Of a stretch of 26,694 bases of DNA, positions 9,351-16,561 are shown one piece after another. The translations under genes were made by a program, and so were the position numbers. The notes below the pieces were generated by a model, which saw only the letters and a list, made by a program, of their open reading frames with translations, did no database searches and was not told the DNA's origin. Numbering within the stretch: the stretch's first letter is position 1; every line of letters starts with the position of its first letter. The DNA is from DASTQL01 sp035761805. Lineage in GTDB: Bacteria; Actinomycetota; Actinomycetes; Jiangellales; Jiangellaceae. Location of the stretch: contig DASTQL010000020.1 in assembly GCA_035761805.1 (NCBI GenBank), forward strand, positions 1 to 26,694. The letters run 5' to 3'.

Positions 9351-9362
9351 GTCATCGCACGG

Positions 9363-10229
9363 TCAGCCGGCGAAGGAGCGGGCCAGCAGGACCCCTACGG
9401 CGAGCAGCCCCACGGTGATGGCGGCCGGCATCGGCCAGCGGCCGCGGCCCGCACCGGCGAGGACGGCCAGACCGGTCCCGGCCACGATCGCGGTGAGGCC
9501 GGCTGGACCCGGTGGACCGGGGGCGCCGAGCACGAGCACCGCAACCGCCCCGCCCAGGCAGGCGGCGGTTCCCGCCCGTGCCACACGGTGGGGGAGGCGT
9601 TGGGGTAGCCCGCGCACACCGGTCGCCAGGTCGTCGTCGCGGTCGGGGAGGGCGTTGGCCCCGTGCGCACCGACGCCGAGCAAGGCCGCAGCGACCACGA
9701 TGTCGGCGGGCGGCCAGGGCGACCCTGGGAGGGCGAGCCACACCACGAAGGGCAGGAGGCCGAACGCCACGGCGTAGGGCAGCCAGGACCAGACGGTGCG
9801 CTTGAGTCCGAGGTCGTAGGCGTAACCGAACCCCACCGCGGCGACGTGGGCGGTGCCGGCCCTGACTCCGAGGGAGTAGGACAGCGGAACGCAGGCAGCC
9901 CCAGCCGTGGCGGCGGCCACGGCGACCGTGCGCGGGGCCAGGTCGCCGGTGGCGAGCGGCTTGTCGATGCGCCCGGACGCCCGGTCACGGTCGCGGTCCA
10001 GCCAGTCGTTGAGCCAGCCGATCGAGAGCTGGCCCGTGAACACGGCCCCGACGAGCAGCGCCAGAGTGACGCCACGCAGACCGGCTCCGACGCCGAGTCC
10101 GATCACCATGACGGTGACGGCGAGGCCGGGTGCGGGGTGACTCGCGAGGACCAGCGCGAGGAGTGCGGGGCGGCGACGCGGGATCTGTCCTGGGGGCGAC
10201 GTATCCTGGTTGCTGGAGGGTCCCGGCAC
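9363..10229 (-). CDS. UbiA-family prenyltransferase
   Basis: An integral-membrane aromatic prenyltransferase-type protein of 288 aa. The first Asp-rich motif is NDWLDRDRDRASGR, with KPLATG after it; the second is NALPDRDDDLATGVRGLPQRL, typical of the actinobacterial subgroup. Hydrophobic segments alternate between them (for example TVMVIGLGVGAGL, GAVFTGQLSIGWL, AVAFGLLPFVVWLAL). The GTG at 10229 gives the expected N-terminus; the frame stays open far upstream, but that part is antisense to carD. No clear Shine-Dalgarno sequence precedes it. Its substrate cannot be deduced: no menaquinone or other quinone genes are adjacent. It is divergent from carD. Confidence 0.8.
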   Translation of the reverse strand: MPGPSSNQDTSPPGQIPRRRPALLALVLASHPAPGLAVTVMVIGLGVGAGLRGVTLALLVGAVFTGQLSIGWLNDWLDRDRDRASGRIDKPLATGDLAPRTVAVAAATAGAACVPLSYSLGVRAGTAHVAAVGFGYAYDLGLKRTVWSWLPYAVAFGLLPFVVWLALPGSPWPPADIVVAAALLGVGAHGANALPDRDDDLATGVRGLPQRLPHRVARAGTAACLGGAVAVLVLGAPGPPGPAGLTAIVAGTGLAVLAGAGRGRWPMPAAITVGLLAVGVLLARSFAG

Positions 10230-10373
10230 CAGGTCACCGTAGCCCCGGCCGACGTGTGAGCATGCCCGACGTGCGTTTGTCAAGCCCCCATGTGGCCGCT
10301 GACCTGCGGAAACGCCTCCCTCGCCCTTCGCAGGGCGTGTTACCCTGGTCACTGCGAAAGGGGACAAGAACAC

Positions 10374-10856
10374 ATGGCTTTCAAGGTCGGCGAGACGGTT
10401 GTCTACCCTCACCACGGGGCCGCCCTCATCGAGGCGATCGAGTCCCGTGTGATCAAGGGAGAGGAGCGGCAGTACCTCGTCCTGAAGGTCGCACAAGGCG
10501 ATCTCACGGTGCGCGTCCCTTCCGACAACGTCGACCTGGTCGGCGTCCGCGACGTGGTCAACCAGGAGGGTCTCGACCGGGTCTTCGAGGTGCTGCGGGC
10601 CCCGCACACCGAGGAGCCGACCAACTGGTCGCGGCGCTACAAGGCCAACCTCGAGAAGCTCGCCTCCGGTGACGTCATCAAGGTCGCCGAGGTCGTGCGC
10701 GACCTGTGGCGCCGGGAGCGCGACCGCGGCCTGTCCGCCGGCGAGAAGCGCATGCTCGCCAAGGCTCGCCAGATCCTGGTCTCGGAGCTCGCCCTCGCCG
10801 AGCACACCAACGAGGACAAGGCCGAGACGCTGCTGGACGAGGTCCTCGCCGGCTGA
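10374..10856 (+). CDS. carD: CarD family RNA polymerase-binding transcription factor
   Basis: CarD binds the RNA polymerase beta subunit and stabilises open complexes, notably at rRNA promoters. The 160-aa protein has the N-terminal RNAP-interacting Tudor-like domain (MAFKVGETVVYPHHG) and the C-terminal helical DNA-binding domain. The conserved Trp85 (TNWSRRYKANLEK) and LSAGEKRMLAKAR match the mycobacterial protein closely. The ATG at 10374 follows AAAGGGGACAAG. A TACCCT box at 10341-10346 is a possible -10 element, but no convincing -35 is seen. A strong hairpin follows the gene. In relatives carD is directly followed by ispD; here a repeat element separates them. Confidence 0.97.
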   Translation: MAFKVGETVVYPHHGAALIEAIESRVIKGEERQYLVLKVAQGDLTVRVPSDNVDLVGVRDVVNQEGLDRVFEVLRAPHTEEPTNWSRRYKANLEKLASGDVIKVAEVVRDLWRRERDRGLSAGEKRMLAKARQILVSELALAEHTNEDKAETLLDEVLAG

Positions 10857-10868
10857 CCTCAACCGCCT

Positions 10869-10907
10869 CGCCGACGGCCCCCGCCCATCCGGCGGGGGCC
10901 GTCGGCG
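10869..10907 (+). terminator. Strong hairpin terminator after carD
   Basis: A perfect 17-bp stem (CGCCGACGGCCCCCGCC and its complement) encloses the 5-base loop CATCC, starting 12 bp after the carD stop. There is no proper T-tract, only TTCGTG, which is common for actinobacterial terminators. It isolates carD from the downstream repeat element and ispD. Confidence 0.85.
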
Positions 10908-10918
10908 TTCGTGCGCAA

Positions 10919-10998
10919 CCCCATTGATCACGGCAGCCGCGTAAGTGGGTGCCGCGCCAGGTGAATGCACCGCGGCGCGTGCCCAGTTACCGCGGCAC
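10919..10998 (+). repeat. 80-bp dispersed repeat, copy A
   Basis: It begins CCCCATTGATCACGG and ends with TACCGCGGCAC. It differs from copy C at 5 of 80 positions and from copy B (inverted) at 6, with no indels. It contains a TGATCA palindrome near its outer end and a GGTGAATGCACC inverted repeat in the middle. It starts 11 bp after the carD terminator. Confidence 0.9.
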
Positions 10999-11081
10999 GG
11001 CCGGCGAGGGGTCGGCCCCGGGCAATGGCTCGGCGACCGGATTTGCCACGGGCAGGCTGGGCGACGCGCGACGGACAAGGT

Positions 11082-11134
11082 GATCACCGTGTGCTTGCCG
11101 GGCCCGTCTGCGGGAGCTCAGCCACACTCTGATC
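11082..11134. repeat. Stem-loop unit 1 of element 1
   Basis: GATCACCGTGTG at the left pairs imperfectly with CACACTCTGATC at the right (outer GATCA and inner GTGTG pair, with two mismatches). The distance between the two GATC sites is 49 bp, as in unit 2 (48 in unit 3). Confidence 0.5.
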
Positions 11135-11164
11135 AGGCGCCGGTCGGGGCCACCCCGCTTCCAA

Positions 11165-11217
11165 GATCACTGTGGCCTCGCCGTGTCAGCGCCCGGTACC
11201 CAAGCTGCACGGTGATC
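11165..11217. repeat. Stem-loop unit 2 of element 1
   Basis: GATCACTGTG at the left faces CACGGTGATC at the right, giving 10-bp arms with one U-G type pair. It starts 83 bp after unit 1. Loop sequence differs from the other units, so the stems are conserved and the loops are not. Confidence 0.6.
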
Positions 11218-11247
11218 ATGGTGCTGTCGTTGGGGCGTAGGCCACGA

Positions 11248-11299
11248 GATCACCGTGCGCATGGCATCCCGGACCCGGGACGTCCGACGCACAGTGATC
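11248..11299. repeat. Stem-loop unit 3 of element 1
   Basis: Arms GATCACCGTGCG (11248-11259) and CGCACAGTGATC (11288-11299) pair over 12 bp with one wobble. Inside is a perfect 6-bp hairpin, TCCCGG and CCGGGA (11267-11280). It starts 83 bp after unit 2. This is the best-preserved unit. Confidence 0.65.
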
Positions 11300-11413
11300 A
11301 TCGCCGGTTGCCGGGGGGTTAGGCCGCCGCCGCGACAGGACCGAGGCTGACGGAACGGGGGAACGGAGCCCGCCCGCCGACGACCGCTCCCGGCCGCCCT
11401 CGGAACGCCGCGA

Positions 11414-11493
11414 GTGCCGTGGCAACTGGGCACGCGCCGCGGTGCATTCACCTGGCGCGGTACCCATCTACGCGGCGGCCGTGATCAATGGGG
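11414..11493 (-). repeat. 80-bp dispersed repeat, copy B (inverted)
   Basis: The reverse complement of copy A with 6 differences in 80. It ends 22 bp before the ispD start, so any ispD promoter must lie in or across this element. Confidence 0.9.
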
Positions 11494-11515
11494 GACCGTG
11501 GCAGGATCGGGCGGC

Positions 11516-12223
11516 GTGACCGTCGCGTGCATCCTGGTCGCCGCCGGAACCGGTGAGCGGCTCGGCGCCGGGCGGCCCAAGGCGCTGGTCGAGGTGGGCG
11601 GCACCCCCATCGTCCGACGGGCTGCCGAGGCGGTCGCGGCGTCCGGCGTGGTGCACCACCTGGTCGTCGCAGCGCCCATGTGGCTCGGGAGCCAAGTGGG
11701 CCGGCTCTGCGAGCTGCCTGCGTTCGACGGGCGCGATCATCTCGTCGTCGTCAGTGGCGGCCTCACCCGGCAGCAGTCCGTCGAAGGCGCGCTGACGGCT
11801 ACGCCCGCCGACGCGGACGTCGTCCTCGTCCACGACGCGGCCCGCTGCTTCGCCCCGCCGGCGCTGATCGCTCAGGTCGTCGCGGCCGTCCGGGCGGGGA
11901 CCGACGCGGTCATCCCTGCCGTTCCGGTCGTCGACACGCTCGTCGAGGTCGACGAGCCCGCCACGACCGTCGTCGGCATGCCCGACCGGAGCCGCCTGAG
12001 AGCGGTCCAGACCCCACAGGGCTTCCGTCGCCAGGTTCTCGAGGACGCGCACGTCGCCGCCACTCAGCGCGGAGACCAGGACGCCACCGACGACGCCGGC
12101 CTGGCCAGACGCCTGGGCGTCAAGGTCCACGTGATCCCCGGTGCTGAAGAAGCCTTCAAGATCACGACTCCACAGGACCTCGAGCGCGCCGAGGCCCTCC
12201 TCGCCGCCGGGCGGCTGCGATGA
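11516..12223 (+). CDS. ispD: 2-C-methyl-D-erythritol 4-phosphate cytidylyltransferase
   Basis: It couples CTP to methylerythritol 4-phosphate in the MEP isoprenoid pathway. The 235-aa protein has the nucleotide-binding loop VAAGTGERLGAGRPKALVEV near its start, GLTRQQSV, the metal-site VLVHDAARCF, and AVQTPQGFR followed by TDDAGLARRLG. I chose the GTG at 11516, which has AGGA nine bases upstream and leads straight into VACILVAAG. A GTG at 11498 is also possible. The frame stays open upstream through repeat copy B, but that extension is repeat sequence. It overlaps ispF by four bases (ATGA). Confidence 0.95.
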   Translation: MTVACILVAAGTGERLGAGRPKALVEVGGTPIVRRAAEAVAASGVVHHLVVAAPMWLGSQVGRLCELPAFDGRDHLVVVSGGLTRQQSVEGALTATPADADVVLVHDAARCFAPPALIAQVVAAVRAGTDAVIPAVPVVDTLVEVDEPATTVVGMPDRSRLRAVQTPQGFRRQVLEDAHVAATQRGDQDATDDAGLARRLGVKVHVIPGAEEAFKITTPQDLERAEALLAAGRLR

Positions 12224-12708
12224 CCCCGGCCACCCACCGTACGGGGATCGGGGTCGACGTCCACCCGCTCGAGCCGGGCCGGCCCTGCCACGTCGCGGGG
12301 TTGCTCTGGCCGGACGAGCCGGCCGGACCGGCGGGGCACTCCGACGGCGACGTCGCCGCCCACGCCGCCTGCGACGCGCTGCTCTCGGCGGCGGGGCTCG
12401 GCGACCTCGGCCGGCACTTCGGGACCACCCGCCCGGAATGGGCCGGGGCCGCCGGCACGACACTGCTCGCCGAGACGGCCCGGCTGGTACGCGAGGCCGG
12501 CTACGAGATCGGCAACGTCGCCGTCCAGGTCGTCGGCAACCGCCCGCGCATCGGCACCCGGCGCGAGGAGGCGGAGCAGGCCCTCAGCGCAGCCGCCGGC
12601 GCCCCCGTGACCGTCAGCGGCACGACCACGGACGGACTCGGGCTCACCGGCAGGGGAGAGGGCATCGCCGCGATCGCCACTGCCCTCGTCGTCGGCATCA
12701 CCGCGTGA
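12220..12708 (+). CDS. ispF: 2-C-methyl-D-erythritol 2,4-cyclodiphosphate synthase
   Basis: It cyclises the CDP-methylerythritol phosphate intermediate and releases CMP, acting as a trimer. The protein is 162 aa, the normal length. Metal ligands appear in GIGVDVHPLEPG (Asp and His) and HSDGDVAAHAACDALLSA. The active-site region LGDLGRHFGTTRPEWAGA and the C-terminal TTDGLGLTGRGEGIAAIA are typical. The ATG overlaps the ispD stop and its own stop overlaps the next gene's GTG, so three genes are translationally coupled. Confidence 0.97.
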   Translation: MTPATHRTGIGVDVHPLEPGRPCHVAGLLWPDEPAGPAGHSDGDVAAHAACDALLSAAGLGDLGRHFGTTRPEWAGAAGTTLLAETARLVREAGYEIGNVAVQVVGNRPRIGTRREEAEQALSAAAGAPVTVSGTTTDGLGLTGRGEGIAAIATALVVGITA

Positions 12709-13913
12709 CCGGGCGCCGCGTCACGCTCGTCCTCTGCACGAGGGACGGCGACCTGCTCGGCGCACTCCCGCCGTACGACGTCGACTCACCCTGGTGGCCG
12801 GATGTAGCCCCTGTCGTCGATGGCGTGAGAGAGCGGTACGAGATCGACGTGACCGTCCTCCGGCGCATCGACGACGGCCGGCCGCGCACCGTCCCCGACG
12901 GCCGCGTCGCCTACCTCGCCGAGGTCGCAGACCCGCCCGTGCGGACGGCACGACTCCAGGACTGGCCGGGCGACCCCCTCCGACCCGAGCCGCTGCGCCA
13001 GACCTGGGCCCACCCGGGTGGCCCCGACCAGGACCTCCGCTGGGCCGAGCAGCTGCTCGACGGGGCTGGCACCCCGATCGCCGGCAGGCCCATCCAGTTC
13101 CGCACGTGGAACCTCTCCAGCCTCTGGCGCATCCCTACGCACGACGGCGCCGCCTGGCTCAAGGTCGTCCCGCCGTTCTTCGCGCACGAGGGCTGCGTCC
13201 TCGAACGCCTCGACCCACCCGGCGTCCCGACGCTCCTGGCCGCCGAAGGCCCCCGCGTCCTGCTGGCAGAGATCCCCGGGGAGGACAAGTACGACGCGCC
13301 ACTGCCCGCTCTCCTGACGATGGTGCGCAGCCTCCTCGCCATCCAGGCGCAGTGGGTCGACAGGATCGACGAGCTGCTGGCCATCGGCGCACCCGACTGG
13401 CGGCCCGAGCCGCTGGCCGCGCTCGCAGCCGACACCGTCGCCCGCACCGCCCCGGAGCTCGACCGCGCCACCGTGGCCGACCTCGACCACCTCGTCGCCG
13501 GACTGCCCGGACGCTTCGCCGCCGTCGACGCCTGCGGGATCCCGGACACCCTGGTCCACGGCGACTTCCACCCCGGCAACGTCCGCGGGTCTGGGGACCG
13601 GCTGGTCCTGCTCGACTGGGGCGACACCGGCGTCGGGAACCCGCTGCTCGACGACGCCGCCTTCACGGAGCGGCTGTCCGACGACGACGCCCGCGTCGTA
13701 CGGACGGAGTGGTCCGCCGCCTGGCGCGGGGCGGTCCCTGGGTGCGACCCCGACCGCGCCCGGGAGCTCCTCGCGCCTGTCATGGCCCTGCGGCAGGCCG
13801 TGATCTACCAGGGCTTTCTGGACCGGATCGAGCCCGACGAGCGCATCTACCACGCCGCCGACCCGGCGACCTGGCTCGGGCGCGCGGCCGGACTCGTCGC
13901 CGCCCGCCGGTAA
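12705..13913 (+). CDS. Phosphotransferase of the aminoglycoside phosphotransferase (APH/choline kinase) fold
   Basis: A 402-aa kinase-fold protein whose substrate is unknown. The catalytic loop is DTLVHGDFHPGNVRG (around residue 285) and the metal-binding segment is LVLLDWGDTGVGNPLLDDAAF. The N-terminal ~100 residues (TLVLCTRDGDLLGALPPYDVD onward) are a separate small domain that I do not recognise. The GTG at 12705 overlaps the ispF stop (GTGA), and the stop lies 11 bp before cysS. In M. tuberculosis ispF and cysS are adjacent, so this gene is an insertion into the conserved block, yet it is fully integrated in the operon. There is no sign that it gives drug resistance; the fold covers many small-molecule kinases. 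Confidence 0.8.
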   Translation: MTGRRVTLVLCTRDGDLLGALPPYDVDSPWWPDVAPVVDGVRERYEIDVTVLRRIDDGRPRTVPDGRVAYLAEVADPPVRTARLQDWPGDPLRPEPLRQTWAHPGGPDQDLRWAEQLLDGAGTPIAGRPIQFRTWNLSSLWRIPTHDGAAWLKVVPPFFAHEGCVLERLDPPGVPTLLAAEGPRVLLAEIPGEDKYDAPLPALLTMVRSLLAIQAQWVDRIDELLAIGAPDWRPEPLAALAADTVARTAPELDRATVADLDHLVAGLPGRFAAVDACGIPDTLVHGDFHPGNVRGSGDRLVLLDWGDTGVGNPLLDDAAFTERLSDDDARVVRTEWSAAWRGAVPGCDPDRARELLAPVMALRQAVIYQGFLDRIEPDERIYHAADPATWLGRAAGLVAARR

Positions 13914-13924
13914 CGTTGGGCCGC

Positions 13925-15346
13925 GTGAGCCTGCGCCTCTACGACACCGCGACCCGCGAGGTCCGCGACTTCGTCCCCCTCGTACCAGGGCAGGTCTCCG
14001 TCTACCTCTGTGGCGCCACGGTCCAGTCTCCGCCGCACATCGGACACATCCGCTCCGGCATCGTCTTCGACCTGCTGTGGCGATGGTTGCGGGCGACCGG
14101 GCACGACGTCACGTTGATCCGCAACGTCACCGACATCGACGACAAGATCCTGGCCAAGTCGGCCGAGGCCGGCCGCCCCTGGTGGGCCTGGGCCTACGAG
14201 AACGAGCTGGCCTTCGCCCGCGCCTACGACGTCCTGGGCTGCCTGCGACCCACCTACGAGCCGCGCGCCACCGGCCACGTCACCGAGATGGTCGAGCTCA
14301 TGCAGCGCCTGGTCGACCGCGGCCACGCCTACGCCGCCGAGGACGGGTCGGGCGACGTCTACTTCGACGTACGGTCCTGGCCCTCGTACGGGGAACTCTC
14401 CGGGCAGCGGGTCGACGACATGGAGGCGGCGGCCGACGCCGACCCGAGGGGCAAGCGCGACCCGCGCGACTTCGCGCTGTGGAAGGGGCACAAGCCGGGC
14501 GAGCCGTCCTGGCCGACGCCGTGGGGCCGCGGGCGTCCCGGCTGGCACCTGGAGTGCTCGGCGATGGCCGGCAAGTACCTCGGCGAGGAGTTCGACATCC
14601 ACGGCGGCGGGCTCGACCTGCGCTTCCCCCACCACGAGAACGAGCAGGCCCAGTCGCGCGCCGACGGCCAGGGCTTCGCCCGGCAGTGGATGCACAACCA
14701 CTTCGTCACCACGGCTGGCGAGAAGATGAGCAAGTCGCTGGGCAACAGCCTGCTCGTCGACGAGGTGGTCAAGCGCGTGCGCCCGGTGGAGCTGCGCTAC
14801 TACCTGGTCGCCGCGCACTACCGCAGCCACATCGAGTACTCCGACGAGGCGCTGGCCGAGGCCGCCACCGCCTACCGCCGCCTCGAGGGCTACCTGGAGC
14901 GCGCCACCGAGGTGACCGGCGGCGTCGACCCTGCGCGCGGGATGCTGTGCGCCGAATTCGTCGAGGCCATGGACGACGACCTCGGCGTCCCCGCCGCGCT
15001 GGCTGCCGTCTTCGACGTCGTACGGGAGGGGCACCTGCTCCTCCCCGCGGGTGACAGCCCCGCGCTGCGGGGCAACCTCGCCTCCGTACGGGCGATGCTG
15101 GCGGTCCTCGGCCTCGACCCCCTCGACGGGCACTGGCGTACGGGTGGGGGTGAGGCCGACCGGGCGCATGCCGTGCTCGACCGGCTGGTGGGGGCCGACC
15201 TACGGCGCCGGCAGGAGGCCCGGGAGGCGCGGGACTTCGCGAGCGCCGACGCGGTCCGCGACCGGTTGCGTGCCGCGGGGATCGAGGTCGAGGACACCCC
15301 GCAGGGCGCGCGCTGGTCGCTCGCCGACGACGACGGCAAGGACTGA
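13925..15346 (+). CDS. cysS: Cysteinyl-tRNA synthetase
   Basis: It charges tRNA-Cys. The 473-aa class I synthetase has the zinc ligand Cys in VYLCGATVQSPPHIGHIRSG, where PHIGH is the HIGH motif. It continues with NVTDIDDKI, the second zinc ligand in WHLECSAM, HHENE, and the KMSKS loop GEKMSKSLGNS. The C-terminal DALR-like domain ends with RDFASADAVRDRLRAAGIEVEDTPQG. The start is a GTG at 13925 giving VSLRLYDTATREVRDF; the ribosome binding site is weak, consistent with coupling to the gene 11 bp upstream. rlmB follows after 2 bp. Confidence 0.97.
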   Translation: MSLRLYDTATREVRDFVPLVPGQVSVYLCGATVQSPPHIGHIRSGIVFDLLWRWLRATGHDVTLIRNVTDIDDKILAKSAEAGRPWWAWAYENELAFARAYDVLGCLRPTYEPRATGHVTEMVELMQRLVDRGHAYAAEDGSGDVYFDVRSWPSYGELSGQRVDDMEAAADADPRGKRDPRDFALWKGHKPGEPSWPTPWGRGRPGWHLECSAMAGKYLGEEFDIHGGGLDLRFPHHENEQAQSRADGQGFARQWMHNHFVTTAGEKMSKSLGNSLLVDEVVKRVRPVELRYYLVAAHYRSHIEYSDEALAEAATAYRRLEGYLERATEVTGGVDPARGMLCAEFVEAMDDDLGVPAALAAVFDVVREGHLLLPAGDSPALRGNLASVRAMLAVLGLDPLDGHWRTGGGEADRAHAVLDRLVGADLRRRQEAREARDFASADAVRDRLRAAGIEVEDTPQGARWSLADDDGKD

Positions 15347-15348
15347 CG

Positions 15349-16437
15349 ATGGCCGGCAACTCGCAGCGCCGTGGGGCCAAGCGCAACCCCGGCTCCAAGA
15401 AGGGCGCGGTCGTCGGCTCGGGCGGCCAGCGGCGCAAGCAGCTCAAAGGCAAGGGAGCGACCCCGCGGGCGGAGGACCGGGTGGGTCACGTCGCTGCCCG
15501 GCGGGCCGCGGGCGCGAAGCGGCGAGTGGACGGCGGTGGGGGCGGGGGCCGCGGCGAGCCCGGGCGTGCCCGCGGCGAGGGTCGGCGTGACTCGGGGCGG
15601 AGCGACTCCGGTCGAAGCGACAGCGGTCGGGGCGGCGGTCGTGGCCGTGGCGGCGGCGCCCGAGGTTCCGGTCGTTCCGGAGCGCCGGGTTCGACCGAGG
15701 TGGTGGCGGGCCGCAACTCGGTGGTCGAGGCCCTGCGCGCGGGCATCCCGGTCAAGGCGATCTACGTCGCCGAGCGGATCGACTCCGACGACCGGGTCCG
15801 CGAGGTGCTGCGGACCGCCGCCGACAGGGGGCTGCCGCTGCTGGAGGCTCCCCGCCCGGAGCTGGACCGGCTCACCGGCGGGGCGGTGCATCAGGGCCTG
15901 GCGCTTGCGGTACCCCCGTACCGATACGCGCACCCCGACGACCTGCTGGTCCGAGCGCGCGATGCGGGCGAGCCGACGCTGGTCGTCGCGCTCGACGGAG
16001 TCACCGACCCGCGCAACCTGGGCGCTGTGGTCCGCTCGGCGGCGGCCTTCGGCGCGCACGGGGTGGTGGTGCCCGAGCGGCGCAGCGCCGGGATGACGGC
16101 CGGCGCGTGGAAGACCTCGGCGGGCGCGGCGGCCCGCGTACCGGTCGCCCGGGCGACGAACCTGGCGCGCCAGCTGCGCTCGTACGCGGAGGCGGGTCTC
16201 TTCGTGGTCGGCCTGGCGGCCGACGGGGAGGTGGCGATCGACGAGCTGGCCGCCGCCGACGAGCCGCTGGTCGTCGTCGTGGGCTCGGAGGGTCGCGGGC
16301 TGTCGCGCGTCGTGACCCAGGCCTGCGACACCACCGTACGGATCCCGATGGCCAGCGACGTCGAGTCGCTCAACGCGGGAGTCGCGGCCGGGATCGCGCT
16401 CTACGCGGTCGTGCGGGCGCGGCAGGCGGCCGGCTAG
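15349..16437 (+). CDS. rlmB: 23S rRNA 2'-O-ribose methyltransferase (RlmB, SpoU family)
   Basis: It methylates a guanosine ribose in domain V of 23S rRNA (G2251 in E. coli numbering) using S-adenosylmethionine. The 362-aa protein has an unusual N-terminal ~115 residues rich in Gly, Arg and Ser, with repeats of the RDSGRSDSGR type. This part is likely disordered and RNA-binding. The substrate-binding domain follows (VVAGRNSVVEALRAGIPVKAIYVAE), then the SPOUT knot with ALDGVTDPRNLGAVVRSAAAFG, VVVVGSEGRGLSR and IPMASDVESLNAGVAAGIALY. Basic glycine-rich N-termini are common in actinobacterial RlmB. It closes the ispD operon. Confidence 0.93.
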   Translation: MAGNSQRRGAKRNPGSKKGAVVGSGGQRRKQLKGKGATPRAEDRVGHVAARRAAGAKRRVDGGGGGGRGEPGRARGEGRRDSGRSDSGRSDSGRGGGRGRGGGARGSGRSGAPGSTEVVAGRNSVVEALRAGIPVKAIYVAERIDSDDRVREVLRTAADRGLPLLEAPRPELDRLTGGAVHQGLALAVPPYRYAHPDDLLVRARDAGEPTLVVALDGVTDPRNLGAVVRSAAAFGAHGVVVPERRSAGMTAGAWKTSAGAAARVPVARATNLARQLRSYAEAGLFVVGLAADGEVAIDELAAADEPLVVVVGSEGRGLSRVVTQACDTTVRIPMASDVESLNAGVAAGIALYAVVRARQAAG

Positions 16438-16452
16438 GCCTCGCGTCGGGCG

Positions 16453-16483
16453 TGGACCTCCGGTCGGTGCGCCCCATTAGGCT
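16453..16483 (+). promoter_or_regulatory. Possible promoter of the acyl-CoA dehydrogenase gene
   Basis: TAGGCT at 16478-16483 fits the actinobacterial TANNNT -10 pattern. TGGACC at 16453-16458 is a poor -35 with a long 19-bp spacer. It sits in the 124-bp gap after rlmB, where no hairpin terminator is apparent. Support is weak. Confidence 0.25.
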
Positions 16484-16561
16484 CCGGGCGGGGGAGTCGC
16501 GGCGACCCCGCGGCCACCCGCCGTACCGTCCCTCGTCACCCCGCCCGAGGAGCCGCCCGCC

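Larger units (their letters stand above)
10919..11493. mobile_element. Repeat-bounded gene-free element between carD and ispD (element 1)
   Basis: This 575-bp segment is bounded by two inverted 80-bp repeats (A and B) and contains no recognisable gene. Inside are three stem-loop units at 83-bp spacing. It sits exactly between carD and ispD, which are normally adjacent. No target-site duplication is visible and no transposase is encoded. The element type is unknown to me; a non-autonomous (MITE-like) element is one reading, a structured RNA or protein-binding array another. Confidence 0.55.

Noticed and set aside
10230..11087. N-terminal extension of the UbiA gene by about 286 codons
   Set aside because: It is antisense to carD and reads through the repeat element with no family similarity.
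11082..11299. CRISPR array
   Set aside because: Repeats are short divergent palindrome arms, units are imperfect, and no cas genes are present.
10945..11322. A 125-codon ORF beginning in repeat copy A
   Set aside because: It reads through the stem-loop array; apparent repeats in the peptide come from the GATCA repeats. No ribosome binding site or recognisable domain.
11414..11515. Longer ispD start inside repeat copy B
   Set aside because: The extra residues are translated repeat sequence, and a GTG with AGGA upstream at 11516 fits the family N-terminus.
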